From Liriodendron chinense (lineage: Eukaryota > Streptophyta > Magnoliopsida > Magnoliales > Magnoliaceae), in assembly GCA_003013855.2 (NCBI GenBank), contig PVNU02000127.1, positions 1,116,001 through 1,180,000 of the forward strand: a stretch of 64,000 nt of DNA. Reading direction: 5' to 3'. Below the pieces are notes generated by a model that saw nothing but the letters and a program-made list of their open reading frames with translations, had not been told where the DNA came from and made no database searches. A program made the translations under genes and the position numbers. Shown here piece after piece: positions 22,248-34,200 of this stretch (the first letter of the stretch is position 1; each line of letters opens with the position of its first letter).

Positions 22248-25200
22248 CTAACGACTGTGATGCCAAGGATGCCAGCCACCATGACTACTACGATGACTGC
22301 TGCCAGTGTATCCATCCTCTACATCTCTGAATCCTTTTCGGCGTTGTTTCTTCATCCCTGAATCTCTCCTCCCCCCATCTTCTTCATTCCTGATTTTTGT
22401 TGCCTCTCCATTTTCCAAAGCATCACCTCTATGCTTTGCTTTCAATGCCCTCCTCTTTCGAGACGGTGCACTGTCATCTGCAATAATCACTTTCTCCCTC
22501 GGCAGTGGTTCATCATCAAACAACTGCCAATTACATTGGATCTCATCCTCATTCCCTCGCTGCAAAGGCTGGCCTGCCCCTGGAAGCAAGATATCAAAAG
22601 TCATGTCTCCATTACATCCACCTTTCCGTTCTAACAGTACTGGGTCGGGTCGGATTATGGTCCCAAGAATGCTCCTGTTTGGGCCCAAAGCCATTATGGT
22701 TTTTGCATCTGTCAGCAAAGAGTAAGCCATTGAAAACGCCGATCTTATCTGCAGCATCAAAGAGAAAACATCTCAATAAGGTGCAACAACTAAGAGGGGC
22801 TCCAGTGGGGCTTGGGTCCCTCGACAAAATTTCAAATTCAACAAACTAGAATGCGACCACGTCAATTAAATTAAATCCCACTAGTTAAACATGGTCAATG
22901 ATACAACGGCTGGATGTTCAATGAAGAGGCAGCATGTCAAACCGTTGGGCTCCTCAAACATGAAAGGCATGTTTAAATACATATGTATTTTGATTATTGG
23001 GTTTGACAACTGCCTTTGGTTGTAATCGTTGTGGGTTTATGCTTTTTTTGAAAGATGAATATTATTAAAAAACATGGCCAAGGAGGCCGAAAAACAAAAG
23101 CCACAAAAACAGACAAATAAAGAGAAAGAAAACAGAAAAGAAGCCAACAGAAGAGGCCAACCAAAAGAAAAACAAGAGCAGGAGCTCAACCCCAACCCCA
23201 GCTCTCTAACACTAACCCGGTGCCCATTCCTTAACAAGGTGAAGCACCGTAAAGAGGACTCTACTTTCTGAATTCTTAGCATTATTGAAACAGCAGTTGT
23301 TTCTCTCCAACCAGATGGACCACATGGCTGCAAGCAACGCAAGCCCCCATCTCTTTTTTCCGAGCTTTCCTCCACCTCCAACATCTCACTATCTGATATG
23401 GGCCTCAATTAAATGAGGTAACACCCAGGAGACCTCTGTGTAGAATAAAATCTCATTCCAGACTTTGGAGGCAAAGGTGCAGTGCAGGAGAAGATGGGAG
23501 ACCCATTCTGCATCTTGCATACACAGGAGGCAGACATTTGGAAGGCAAAGATACCCCTATCTGTTGTGAGAATTCGACTTCTGCCAGCGAGCCAGGCCCT
23601 TGTTCATATGATGTCGAAGATTTATTAGAACTTAAATCCAACACAAAATGGGAGGTTCTTTGATCTGATGATGAAAGAGTAAGACAATTCAAAAGAACAC
23701 TGTCCTTGCATTAGTGGTATTTTGCATCACTTCACTGATCCATCAATTAGAATGGGGTTAATATAATGGCAGTCCTGTTCTTGACATGGCCCTTGGATTT
23801 TCTGACAGGGACAAGCATGCCAAAATGTTTCAAATCTATTACTAATGCCAGCTACCAAATGGTTGTGGGCTTTGCAATGTGCACCAACAAAATATACAAC
23901 ATAGTAGAAATGTTTTTAAGTTAACATTTAATACAGCAACAGCCAGATTAGCATCTTGACATACGGCACCATATATGATGATTCACTCATGAGGAAAAGG
24001 ACATGACAGATACTCCAATCTAGTAGAGCTAACAGGCTATCATTGCATTTAGGTGAAGGAAGATCAGCGAGAAACTTACCTAGGCTTATAATAAACATTT
24101 AAATGACACAACTTTATTAGCCTCTGCCGAAAATACCAAATACGATCTATCTAAAGAGCACAAATGTAGAAATAGGCAAGGCCTTGAAAAGGTATAGATG
24201 AGGCACCACCTAGGACCCTTGATTGACCTCTTTTTTCTTTTCTTTTTTTCCTTTAGCCTCCTACTTGATGCAAGAAAACTCACATCTGCTTAAGAAGGAA
24301 AAACAAAAGAATACACAAGAACGAACCTGGAAATAGTTGAAGGAGTTCCTCCCAATGTCATTATCCGGAGCCTATTTCACCAATGGCATTCACATTGAGT
24401 TTAGGACGTAAAGATGGTTTTTCAAGGAAACATACTAGTCAAATCACAAAGATAGCAAGCAGACCTGTGGATCTTCGATAGAAAGGAGAAACGGACGTTC
24501 TGTCTTCATAAATCTAACAAATTGAAGTTAAATCCATGCACAATGAGCATGATATCATAGCATTTTTATTTTATAGTACATTAGAATAGAAAACGAAGAG
24601 AAAAGAAATGGCAGTAGCAACAGGCAATTAGCCTTATATCAAAATAGGAGCCTGTTAGAAGCAATTGATATGAAGGAAACGTGTAAGTTTAAACTGTACC
24701 CTTTTTTAGTTTTTGAGAAAAGGGTGCCTGATGCTTTACAAGATACACCAACATCCCACGTGTTCAGTTTTCGGCCATAAAAGTCAAGGAAGTTGACCTG
24801 TTTTTCACAAAGATGGCACAAATGTGAGAGATTTTGAAAACGTATGAAGCCTCAAGAAAAATAGTTCAAAGAGGTGCATACAATCTTATCTCCAACCACT
24901 AATGTTGCCCTAGATTAAGAAAAATCACTAACTATGCTTATGTGTACTCCAAAACAAAAACCAGACATTCTTCATAAATTTTACGGACATAAAATCAATG
25001 TGTCTGTGCATGTTGTGGTACACACCAGTGCTTTCCTTTCCCACTAAGAGAAGAATGATTGGGGAGGGTCATCATTGAGAAAAGTTTAATAGTGGTATGG
25101 TTGTGGAAACTGGCTCTAGTGACTAGAAAGGCTATTAATAAAAGAGAGATTAAAAAGGAAACAAACTAAAGAGTTCTAATCTCATTAAACTCCTAGATAC

Positions 25201-28200
25201 CAACCATATGGGTATAATTGCTTGTACGATTTGCACAAATGACCCAAAACATTGCTGACAGCTTGTATATTAACCGAGGCATCAAACAAAACCTGTGTAT
25301 CCCAGAGGTCGACTAGTCTGTTAGAATTGCCCCATTCCAGTTGGATCTTTGGGTCCCAAAATCCAACTGGATTATCAATCTGGTCCATAACATTTATCAG
25401 AACCTTGATAGGGTTCCTATCTTTCATCATAACAATCCGGACACCAGATATGATCCAGATGGACCAGATCTTCAGTATGGACAGTAGTATAGTCCAAATA
25501 TGCAATTTAGCCCGTTAGATAGACGCGATCTTCAGGATCCTTGGTCCTAATCGTCAATCGACCAGCAATGGGACCACTCTTTCTCCCGCTGAATGATTGG
25601 AGGGTCCTGCATCACCTTGGACTGTTATTTCTTCCTTGTTGATCTTTGTTTTGTTTATCGTTCATTAATACAAGCTTTAGTGTAATAATGAATATGTAGA
25701 CAGAACATATCAAGACCGCTATTAATAACATACATACCAAAAGGATCCCCAGGTTATGTTCTGGTGAAGTTTGGTACCCCTTCAAATCCTGTCCTCTCCA
25801 ATGCATCTGAGATCAAAAGATCTTCATCACAAAAAGGCCAAAAAGGCTTGACAGAAACACGAAGTTCAAGCTTGGGATCATTTAAAGAGGAGCACTCCAG
25901 TGGTACTGGTAACACCATAAGCTTACGGGGTAGATGTGGCCATGCGGGCTCATGTGATGTAATCCAACCCATCCATCAGATGTGTCACCTCAATAACACT
26001 GCAGGGCCCAAAAATCAGCCTGACCTCAAACTCAGGTAGGCCATAACATAAGGGATGAGGTGGCAGAGGATGCCTGCCTTTGATTTTTCAGAGGGGCCCA
26101 CCTGAGTTGCAAAACCACCTGATTTTTTTTCCGAACCTTCATCCAGGCCAGCTGAAGGGTCTGAACGGCTGGATTTCATATGAACAACGTGGTGGGCCGC
26201 CCATGCAAATCAAGGGTGGTATCCACCAACCCCCCCCCCCCCCCCCAGCCTGTTCTGTGTTGTGGCACACCTGAATTTTAGATCGGCATGTCATTTGGGC
26301 CCTGGGGGTATTTCAGGAAAGCATCTGATGGACAGGATGGATGTTGTGAACACATCACATGGCCCCTACATCTATTTGGTACCAACATAGCTTACGGTGG
26401 TACCAATACCACTGGAGCACGGCCCCCCAAAGAATGATCAGGCTAAAGAAAGGCCCTGCTTTCCCATTTCACATTTAGGGTAAACTACAGTTGTGGAAGC
26501 CTTGCCGGAGTATAACACCACAAATTATTGTAGTCTGTCCTAGTTGGAAGCATATTACCATGAGGTTCCAGATCCAGATACAAACAATCATCTGTGAGTA
26601 AAAACTGACCATTTTTTATCATTAGGAAATAAGGATTCTTTTTCTTTTTCTTTTTCTTTTTTTGAAAGGTACTGATTTATCAGACCACAGAGGCAAAAAG
26701 AAAAAACAAATGTGCCATTTAGGAAATAAGGATTATTACCTGCAAATGTGCCATCAGCATTGTAAGGAGAGCATAAGAACCGATACCCCCAGAATACACC
26801 TTCAAAACAGAAGAAATATCGCAGTAAGGAAAACTTCTTTTTGGAAATTTAGAAATGAAAAAATTGATGCAGGACAGACTGTTGGATCATCAGATTGCAT
26901 CCACATCATGCAAGATCAGGCCATGATTTATCATCCGTTTGGACTGAGAAGCCCACAGATCCAACTGGATGGTGCATCCAACGATCCGGTTGGCATGCGA
27001 GGCCCACAGAATCAATCGGATGGCTAGATATGCCACCCGGCTGCTAGATATGGACTTGCATACCAAATTGTATGGCATTTTTAAGGGTCTATACAAACTG
27101 CACAGCTGGAATACACCATTCGTTTGTGTAACTAAGCCCAAACAGTTGGAGAATGAGATGAATTTGGAGTTCTCCTTTAGTTTTCCCTATTTAATGTCTA
27201 TTTTGTCAAGTTGGGATATTTTAGGAGAGTTTATGCATACACCATTAGGATTTTAATATTGGCTTCTTTGAGTTTAGTTAGGACTTGTAAAAGGATATAT
27301 ACGTATGTGTACCTGTGCGTGCAAGGTCATGCATTTTGAAGGTAAACAATGACAGGACTTTTATTGAAGGAAACAGACTCTTCTAGTGGTAAAACTCATA
27401 GTTTTGAGTTGGTTCTGAGACCACACTATTTACCCCCACCCTGTATCCTTCTCTATTTCTATGGTTGCACGTGAAAGATTTGTGGCAATTCAAGGTGGAT
27501 TACTTCTCCATCTTGATGCTAAATTAAAAATATGCTTTCAATCATGCCATAAAACACTCAAACCTCATTGAGTTCTCTCTGCTGCAGAAAGACCTTCAGT
27601 ATCAAACACAAGGGCCTGAGTGGAGGTATCTTCAACACAGCATCCTAAATGGGTAAAAAAAAAATCAGTCAGCTTACGAAGTAGAGCAAGTCTCATAAAA
27701 TAAAACAACATTATCGTCTTACCAGAATGTTTAGACTAAAAAAAGTTGCCAACCTAGAACAAAGAATATATAAATTGAACATCGGTCCAAGAAAACAAAT
27801 TATGTGTCACACTTTCTCTCCAAAAGAACAAAAAGAAAAGCATGTGATTGGAACCAGATTACTGCAGAAACAAACACACATCCAAAGACATTTAAATATG
27901 GACTATAAACATAAGTATTAATAGAATTTGCAGAAAAGATCTGAATCGAACCATTGAGGGGAGTGTAGAAAATAGAAAGACTTGGTCATTCCATAAAATG
28001 TGTTTTCAGTGGAAAATGATTTCAGAATTCTCAATTGTATCCATCTCTGATGGTATCCTATACCACAAGAAAGCAAGACTACTGATGGAATAACTTGCCA
28101 GTTAGAATCCAATCCAAGGCCAAGTTATATTAGAACCTTTTGATTTTGGTGTATTTTCCATCTGAGATGCATCATACGGAACTATCCAGTTCCATCCTTT

Positions 28201-31200
28201 CTCCAATCAAAAGTTGTTCCTTCCCAAGCACCATTAGTTCATTTGCTTTGTTTTTCCTCCATTGTTGAGATACAGTGTGTAGGTCATGATTTTAGCACTA
28301 ATGATATGATGAGAAGGGAAATTGCGAGGTAATGCACAAGCCAGTAGGCCCCACAAACAAAGAATTTGGAAAAAATGTCCTCTCAATACCTTACATAAAA
28401 TCAATCTGTGTGCCAAAGTTCTCCTTCCTATTTACAACCTTGAATACATTCATACTGGAGAAAAGCTCAACGGCTTGCGTTAAAGTTGAGGCATGGCATA
28501 GGGTAGACACCATATGGTCCACTTCATGACATTGAGAGACATATGTGGTTGATATACGTTGCCAATCCCAATGCAGTAAGAACTCCGAACCCCACTATGG
28601 TTCTTTTTTTTTTCTTTTTTCTTTTCTTCTCTCTCTCTTTTTTTTTTTGAAAGATATTGCAGAGGTTCTTGTGCATGTGGCAATAAAGACCAAGGCTATA
28701 GCCCATGTAGCACAAGATACTGGGTGTTAGTTGGTTCAAATATAATGAAACCATAATCAAGAAACCTAAACAACATTGCACGCAATGGACCATAGTGGAC
28801 AACATTGTTGTCAGTTGCAACATAATTAAAAACTGTGCACCAGCCTTTCCCAGAGGTAAAAATGCTAAGTCTATTTCGGCATCTTCCACCAATAAGTAGA
28901 AACACAGGAAAAGAAGCTCATAAGAAAATGGTTGGTATTGCATACCTTAATAAACTCAGCGGCTTTTGGTCCATTGTGCACATCAAAACTGAAAAAATTA
29001 AAAGATACAGTATCAAAGATTTGCAGTAAACTCAGCACTTGTTTTCTTCTTTATTCCTCTTTTAATAAAATAATGCCAATTCTCCAAAAAAGAACAAAAA
29101 AAAAGAGGCAGTAAACTATACTGGCAATAAAATAAGAGGGTCAATAAAATCAGCAATTATCAAAAATAAAAAAATAAAAATAAAGGTAAGAGAGCCACTA
29201 TGTATAGAGGGTCAAAGAATGCCCTTCAGGAGACCATGCTTCTCATCCGCACCCCCTAGTTGCAAATGCATCAAAGTAGAATGCTCCTCAGTGGATGCAA
29301 TTCGCTGGATCTCATTAGCAGACGATGTGCCTTGGTCACTCTTTTTATACTTTCATGCAATCAACACCATTTTCATTTTTTTCTTTCTTTTTTTTTAGAA
29401 TTGAGAATTGAGAAAATTTTATTAAAAGGGCCAAAACAGCACAAATCAAGAACAACAGAAGACTGAGGAAAATACACTGACGGAAAGATAAATCCCAAAA
29501 AAGAAAACAAAACAAGCTAAAAAACTAGAAAAGAAAACCCCAAACTCTACTCAGCTCCCAAAAATCAAGAAGCCCAATCTTTGAATAACACCAAAATCCT
29601 AGAGAAAACTGCAGTGGCAGAGGAAGCCTGATTCCCCCCCCCGAGTTCCGCGTGCCAACAACAGAACAGATCATCGAGAGACTTTGGCATGGACCAAGAG
29701 ACTCCCGCTAAACAGAGCACACTCCACCAGAGATCCTCTGTAAACTTGCAATGGATGAAGATGTGATCAACCAATTCCTCATGTTGGAGACAAAGAAGAC
29801 AGGCATTTGGCATGACGAAGCCTCTTTTCTTCAGATTATCAACTGTGAGAATCCGGTTCCTAGTTAGCCACCACCTTCGGAGGGAGGCTGTAAGACCATT
29901 GAACCCCAATGTGATGGCAAGAGAAAGGATTCGTTCCCAAATTCAATTGATTGTAGGACTTGACGGATAATTCTCCGCAGGTAGACAGTCTCCAGAATAA
30001 AGAATCTTCCGACTCTGAATTTGGCTTGAATTCCTGCAAACGAGAGGAGTAATAAGTCCTAAAATTCATCCTCCGAAAGATTCCTCCTAAAGGGAGGAAT
30101 CCATATTCCTTCAGAGTCTATCTGAAAGAAACAGTCAGACACAGAAATGTCACGATCAATTGCTAAAGCAAAGAGGAGAGGATAGTCCTCGGCCAGCGTA
30201 GACGACCCTGCCCAAACATCGAGCCAGAATCTGATATTTGAGCTTCTGCGTAGGGAGAAAGAAACTCTCTCGCACACAAGGGGAGAAACCTTAGCAATCC
30301 CCCTCCACAAAAAAGAACTTCGATAAGAGGCTGAATCGTTAGTCCACCGTCCCGAGATGGATTTTCCATATTTGGCGGCAACAACTCTTCTCCAAAGGCT
30401 CTCACGTTCTATCCCGAAGCGCCAAATCCATTTTCCCAAAAGAGCTTTGTTCATCAATTGAAGGTCTTTAATGTCTGCTCCTCCTTCACTGTAGGGAGCA
30501 CAAACCTCCGTCCATTGCAACAAAGGGAATTTCAAAGAAGCCAAATTTCCTTGCCATAGAAAGTTCCTCCGTTTTTTATCAAGCTTTAGAATAACCGATG
30601 TCAGACAGAGGAATAAGAACAAGAAATAGGTAGGCATACTGGATAAGGAGGCTTTAATCAGATTAAGTCTTCCTCCCAGAGAAAGGGAATCGAACTTCCA
30701 AGAAGAAAGTTCTCTTTCCATTCTTTCTAACATGGTGTCCCACAAAAAGATGGGAGGCTTACCATAGTATAAAGGAAGACCCAAGTACAGAGTGGGGAGA
30801 GTCCCAACCTAACACCCAAAGGAATCAGCAATGGAATTACAGTCCTCATTGGAAATATTAATGCCAAACGCCTCGGATTTTGCCATGTTAACCTTAAAAC
30901 CAGAAACCACCCAAAACCAGCAAATAGTCATACTAAGAAAGGATATCTGCAGGTTGTCTGCTTCACAGAATAGAAGTATATCGTCAGCAAATTGTAAATG
31001 ATTGATCCAGGGAGAGAAATTAGGTATAGAGAAACATCTAAACAAACCCAAGTCCTGCCCCCTAAACAGCACACCACTAAGGGCTTTAGAGGCCAAAACA
31101 AACAAAAAGGGAGATAATGGATCTCCCTATCACAAACCTATGGTAGCTCTTAAGAAACCAAAGGGAGATCCATTTATGAGAACAGAGCATTTCGGAGAAT

Positions 31201-34200
31201 AAATACAAATGCGGATCCAGTGTCTCCATTTATACCCAAATCCCATTTTACCCAGAATATAATCTAGAAAGGACCAGTCTACGTCATCGTAAGCCTTTTG
31301 AACGTCCAATTTGCAAATAAATCTTTTTTTCTTCTCCCTAATACAAGAATCAAGGCATTTGTTGGCAATTAAAACACAATCGAGGATATGAAAAGGAGAG
31401 ACAAGCCTAGCAATGACCCTCCCCCCCCCCCCCCCCCCCCCCCCCCCAAAATACCACCGCCCATCTCACGCACGAACCACGAAGGGCAAGAATCAAGAGT
31501 TGCAATTTCCAGACATACCACTGATTGCATATCACGCACACGCACATGTGTAGGTGCCTCGTATCAGATTACAAACACAAGCACACAAGTTCCCATGCAC
31601 ACACACATTCCAACGTAGCGGGTGCATGGAAAGAGAAGAGACCACTGTTTTTTTCTCAAGAACAGCCTTTGAATTCACAATCTCTAGAAAAACGAAAAAT
31701 AAAATTGATGTTATAGACGAAAAGTCTATATAAAGTTTGTTTACAAAGCTCCTTAATATTGCTTATTTAAGCTCTAAACCCTAAGGGCCTGTTTGGTTTT
31801 CCAATTTCCTATGAAATTCAAATGTAAATGAGCCATCATTATCGTTTTCAAGTGTTTGTTTAAACAAGAATTATGGCTCGTATCTCTCTCAAAAAAAAAA
31901 AAGAATTATAGCTCATAAATCAAGAGTCAAATACACTTGTAAAAGTAGGTAAAGTAAATTGTAACCAATACATTTTCACATTATAAAACTACCATTTTTT
32001 TCCATTTTTTTTAAGAAAAAAAAAAACTACCATTTTCACATTGTAAAACTATCATTTTTACAGTGATTTCTAAGTGAAACAAATAGTGTATCAAAATCAT
32101 CATTGCAATCAAATGTAAGTAATGTCACCACACAATTATAAGAGTAAATAATCATTGCCCATTTACAACCATTTACTGTTGTAATTGGAAAACCAAACAG
32201 GCCTTAAATTCGTACCTTTTCCCAAATAATAAATTTTCCTTTAATAGTAAATTTACTAAAGATGGTAAACGATTTCTAAACAGACTCAACTCTTTCCCAT
32301 GAATCAAATAAAGACTTTAAGCTATTTGAGGATTCTCCAAACCCTTAAATACACTAAAACAGCAAAAACTATAACTTAACTAAAAAAAGTAAATTTTAAC
32401 TTTAAACTTAAAATTAACCTCTAAAATGACCTATTTTTGGAAAAGTGTTTAGAGGCAAATTGTCTTTGGCATTGACCAGCACGTAAAGCTCGTTGATAGC
32501 TTTCCAATTACATATTATATGTAGAAAAAGATAAACAGTTGTCAAGTTACAGCCGTAGGAACTCTAGTGTGTGATGAACCCTTGGATCAAACTTTCTAGC
32601 CAAATTTTTTTTTTATCCTAGACATTCGTGTGATTGTCACTTAACTTTGTCCTAAATCAAAATGCACAACCACAAACCAAAAGTGAAGAGGATATGCACA
32701 AGTAGTTTGCCACAAAGTTAATATAAATGAATGAACTCAACCAAGTCATTAAATGACGAGTAGAGTAAGTTGAGTTTAAGATGGCATACTGCAACAACAA
32801 AAGAAGACAACATGGGGGCAAACTTTCTTCAAATTCTCAAGTTTGTGATAAATTCCCTCAAAGCCCATGGGAACCCACAAGGCTCACCTCACACACCACA
32901 TAGATGCACGTGCATGTACATGCATGCATGCATGACATAACCCAAAGCAAAAACTTGTAGATGGAATTTCAAGGAATTGCAATAAAACCATACCAATAAA
33001 TATTGTGATTAGAATAAATTCAGCATTTTGCAAGTGTTAACAGTGGTGGCTATGGGCCTATGACCCACTTAGTCTTGGGATGTGTTGAGAACATAGTTTT
33101 TATACAAAGGGTATTTTCAGTATTTTTGCTTTTATTTACTTAAAGGCACTTTTGTAATTTCATCCATTTATAAAATAATATAAGAGAAAACTGGGAACAT
33201 GAGCTCTAGCACTTAATTCCCTTTTCTCAATTTTTTTTTTTCTCATTTGTTCTCTTCTTTTCATCTTTTCTTCTACTTTTCTCTGTTCTATACCAACTTA
33301 CATGGCATCAGAGCCATCCAAGAAGTGATTTGGACTCCGTAATTCCTCCCGATCTAACCCATCGTTGCTTAATCTTTTTTCTTGAGGGCCTTCCAACACG
33401 TCAGGGGTTGATTGGACCGCAAGGGGGAGCATGTTTCATCATTCGTTTGTGCAGAAAACATGTTGTTTTCTGCGTTGTTCCTCGAGCATAAGGAACACTC
33501 ATGAAAAGGAGCATATATGCCTTGTCGAATTATGAAGGCTTGTTGATTTCTCATGAGGTAATGTTAAAATCGTTTTGTTTATGATTGTTGAACTATGTGG
33601 AAGCAACACTTTTGATAGAATATTCCTCCCATTAAGTCGTATGCAATGTGGGTTTGGTATTGATGTCAATTAGGTTATAATGAGCCAGCAATCTCCACGT
33701 TATTTTATTGTGGAAATATACTTGAGTGTGGATCTCCTCTCGGGTTAGTGTTTCCCTTTTGGCTTTCAAGCAAGTTGATTGTGGAATATCTTTGGAGCCC
33801 AAAAATACAGCCATTGGTTCCTCATCTCTTGGAGAAATGTCTGAACCCTCCTTCAATGCATCAATAACTTCAGTAAAGTTGAATGGAAAGAATTATCTTC
33901 TATGGGCCAAATCTGTCAAGGAGTTCTCTTAGCCCACGAAAAGGATTAATTTCTCACGGATCCTAAGCCGGTAGAATCTGATCCAAAATACAGGCAATGG
34001 ATGCGTGAGGGTGCCCAGATTTGCTCTTGGTTATGGAATAGTATGGAGTCTAAGGTGAGTTCTAATTTGGATTTCTGAAGCAAAAATACCAAAAATAACC
34101 CTTATACAAAAACTATGCTCCCAACACATCCCAAGACTAAGTGGGCCATAGGCCCATAGCCACTACCGTTAACAGCAAGAAAAAGAGAGAATTAGAACCT

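Noticed and set aside
28524..28943. 139-codon minus-strand frame next to TRL exon 6
   Set aside because: Lies in intron 6 and includes a T-rich LINE tail; leucine/cysteine-rich text with no recognised family.
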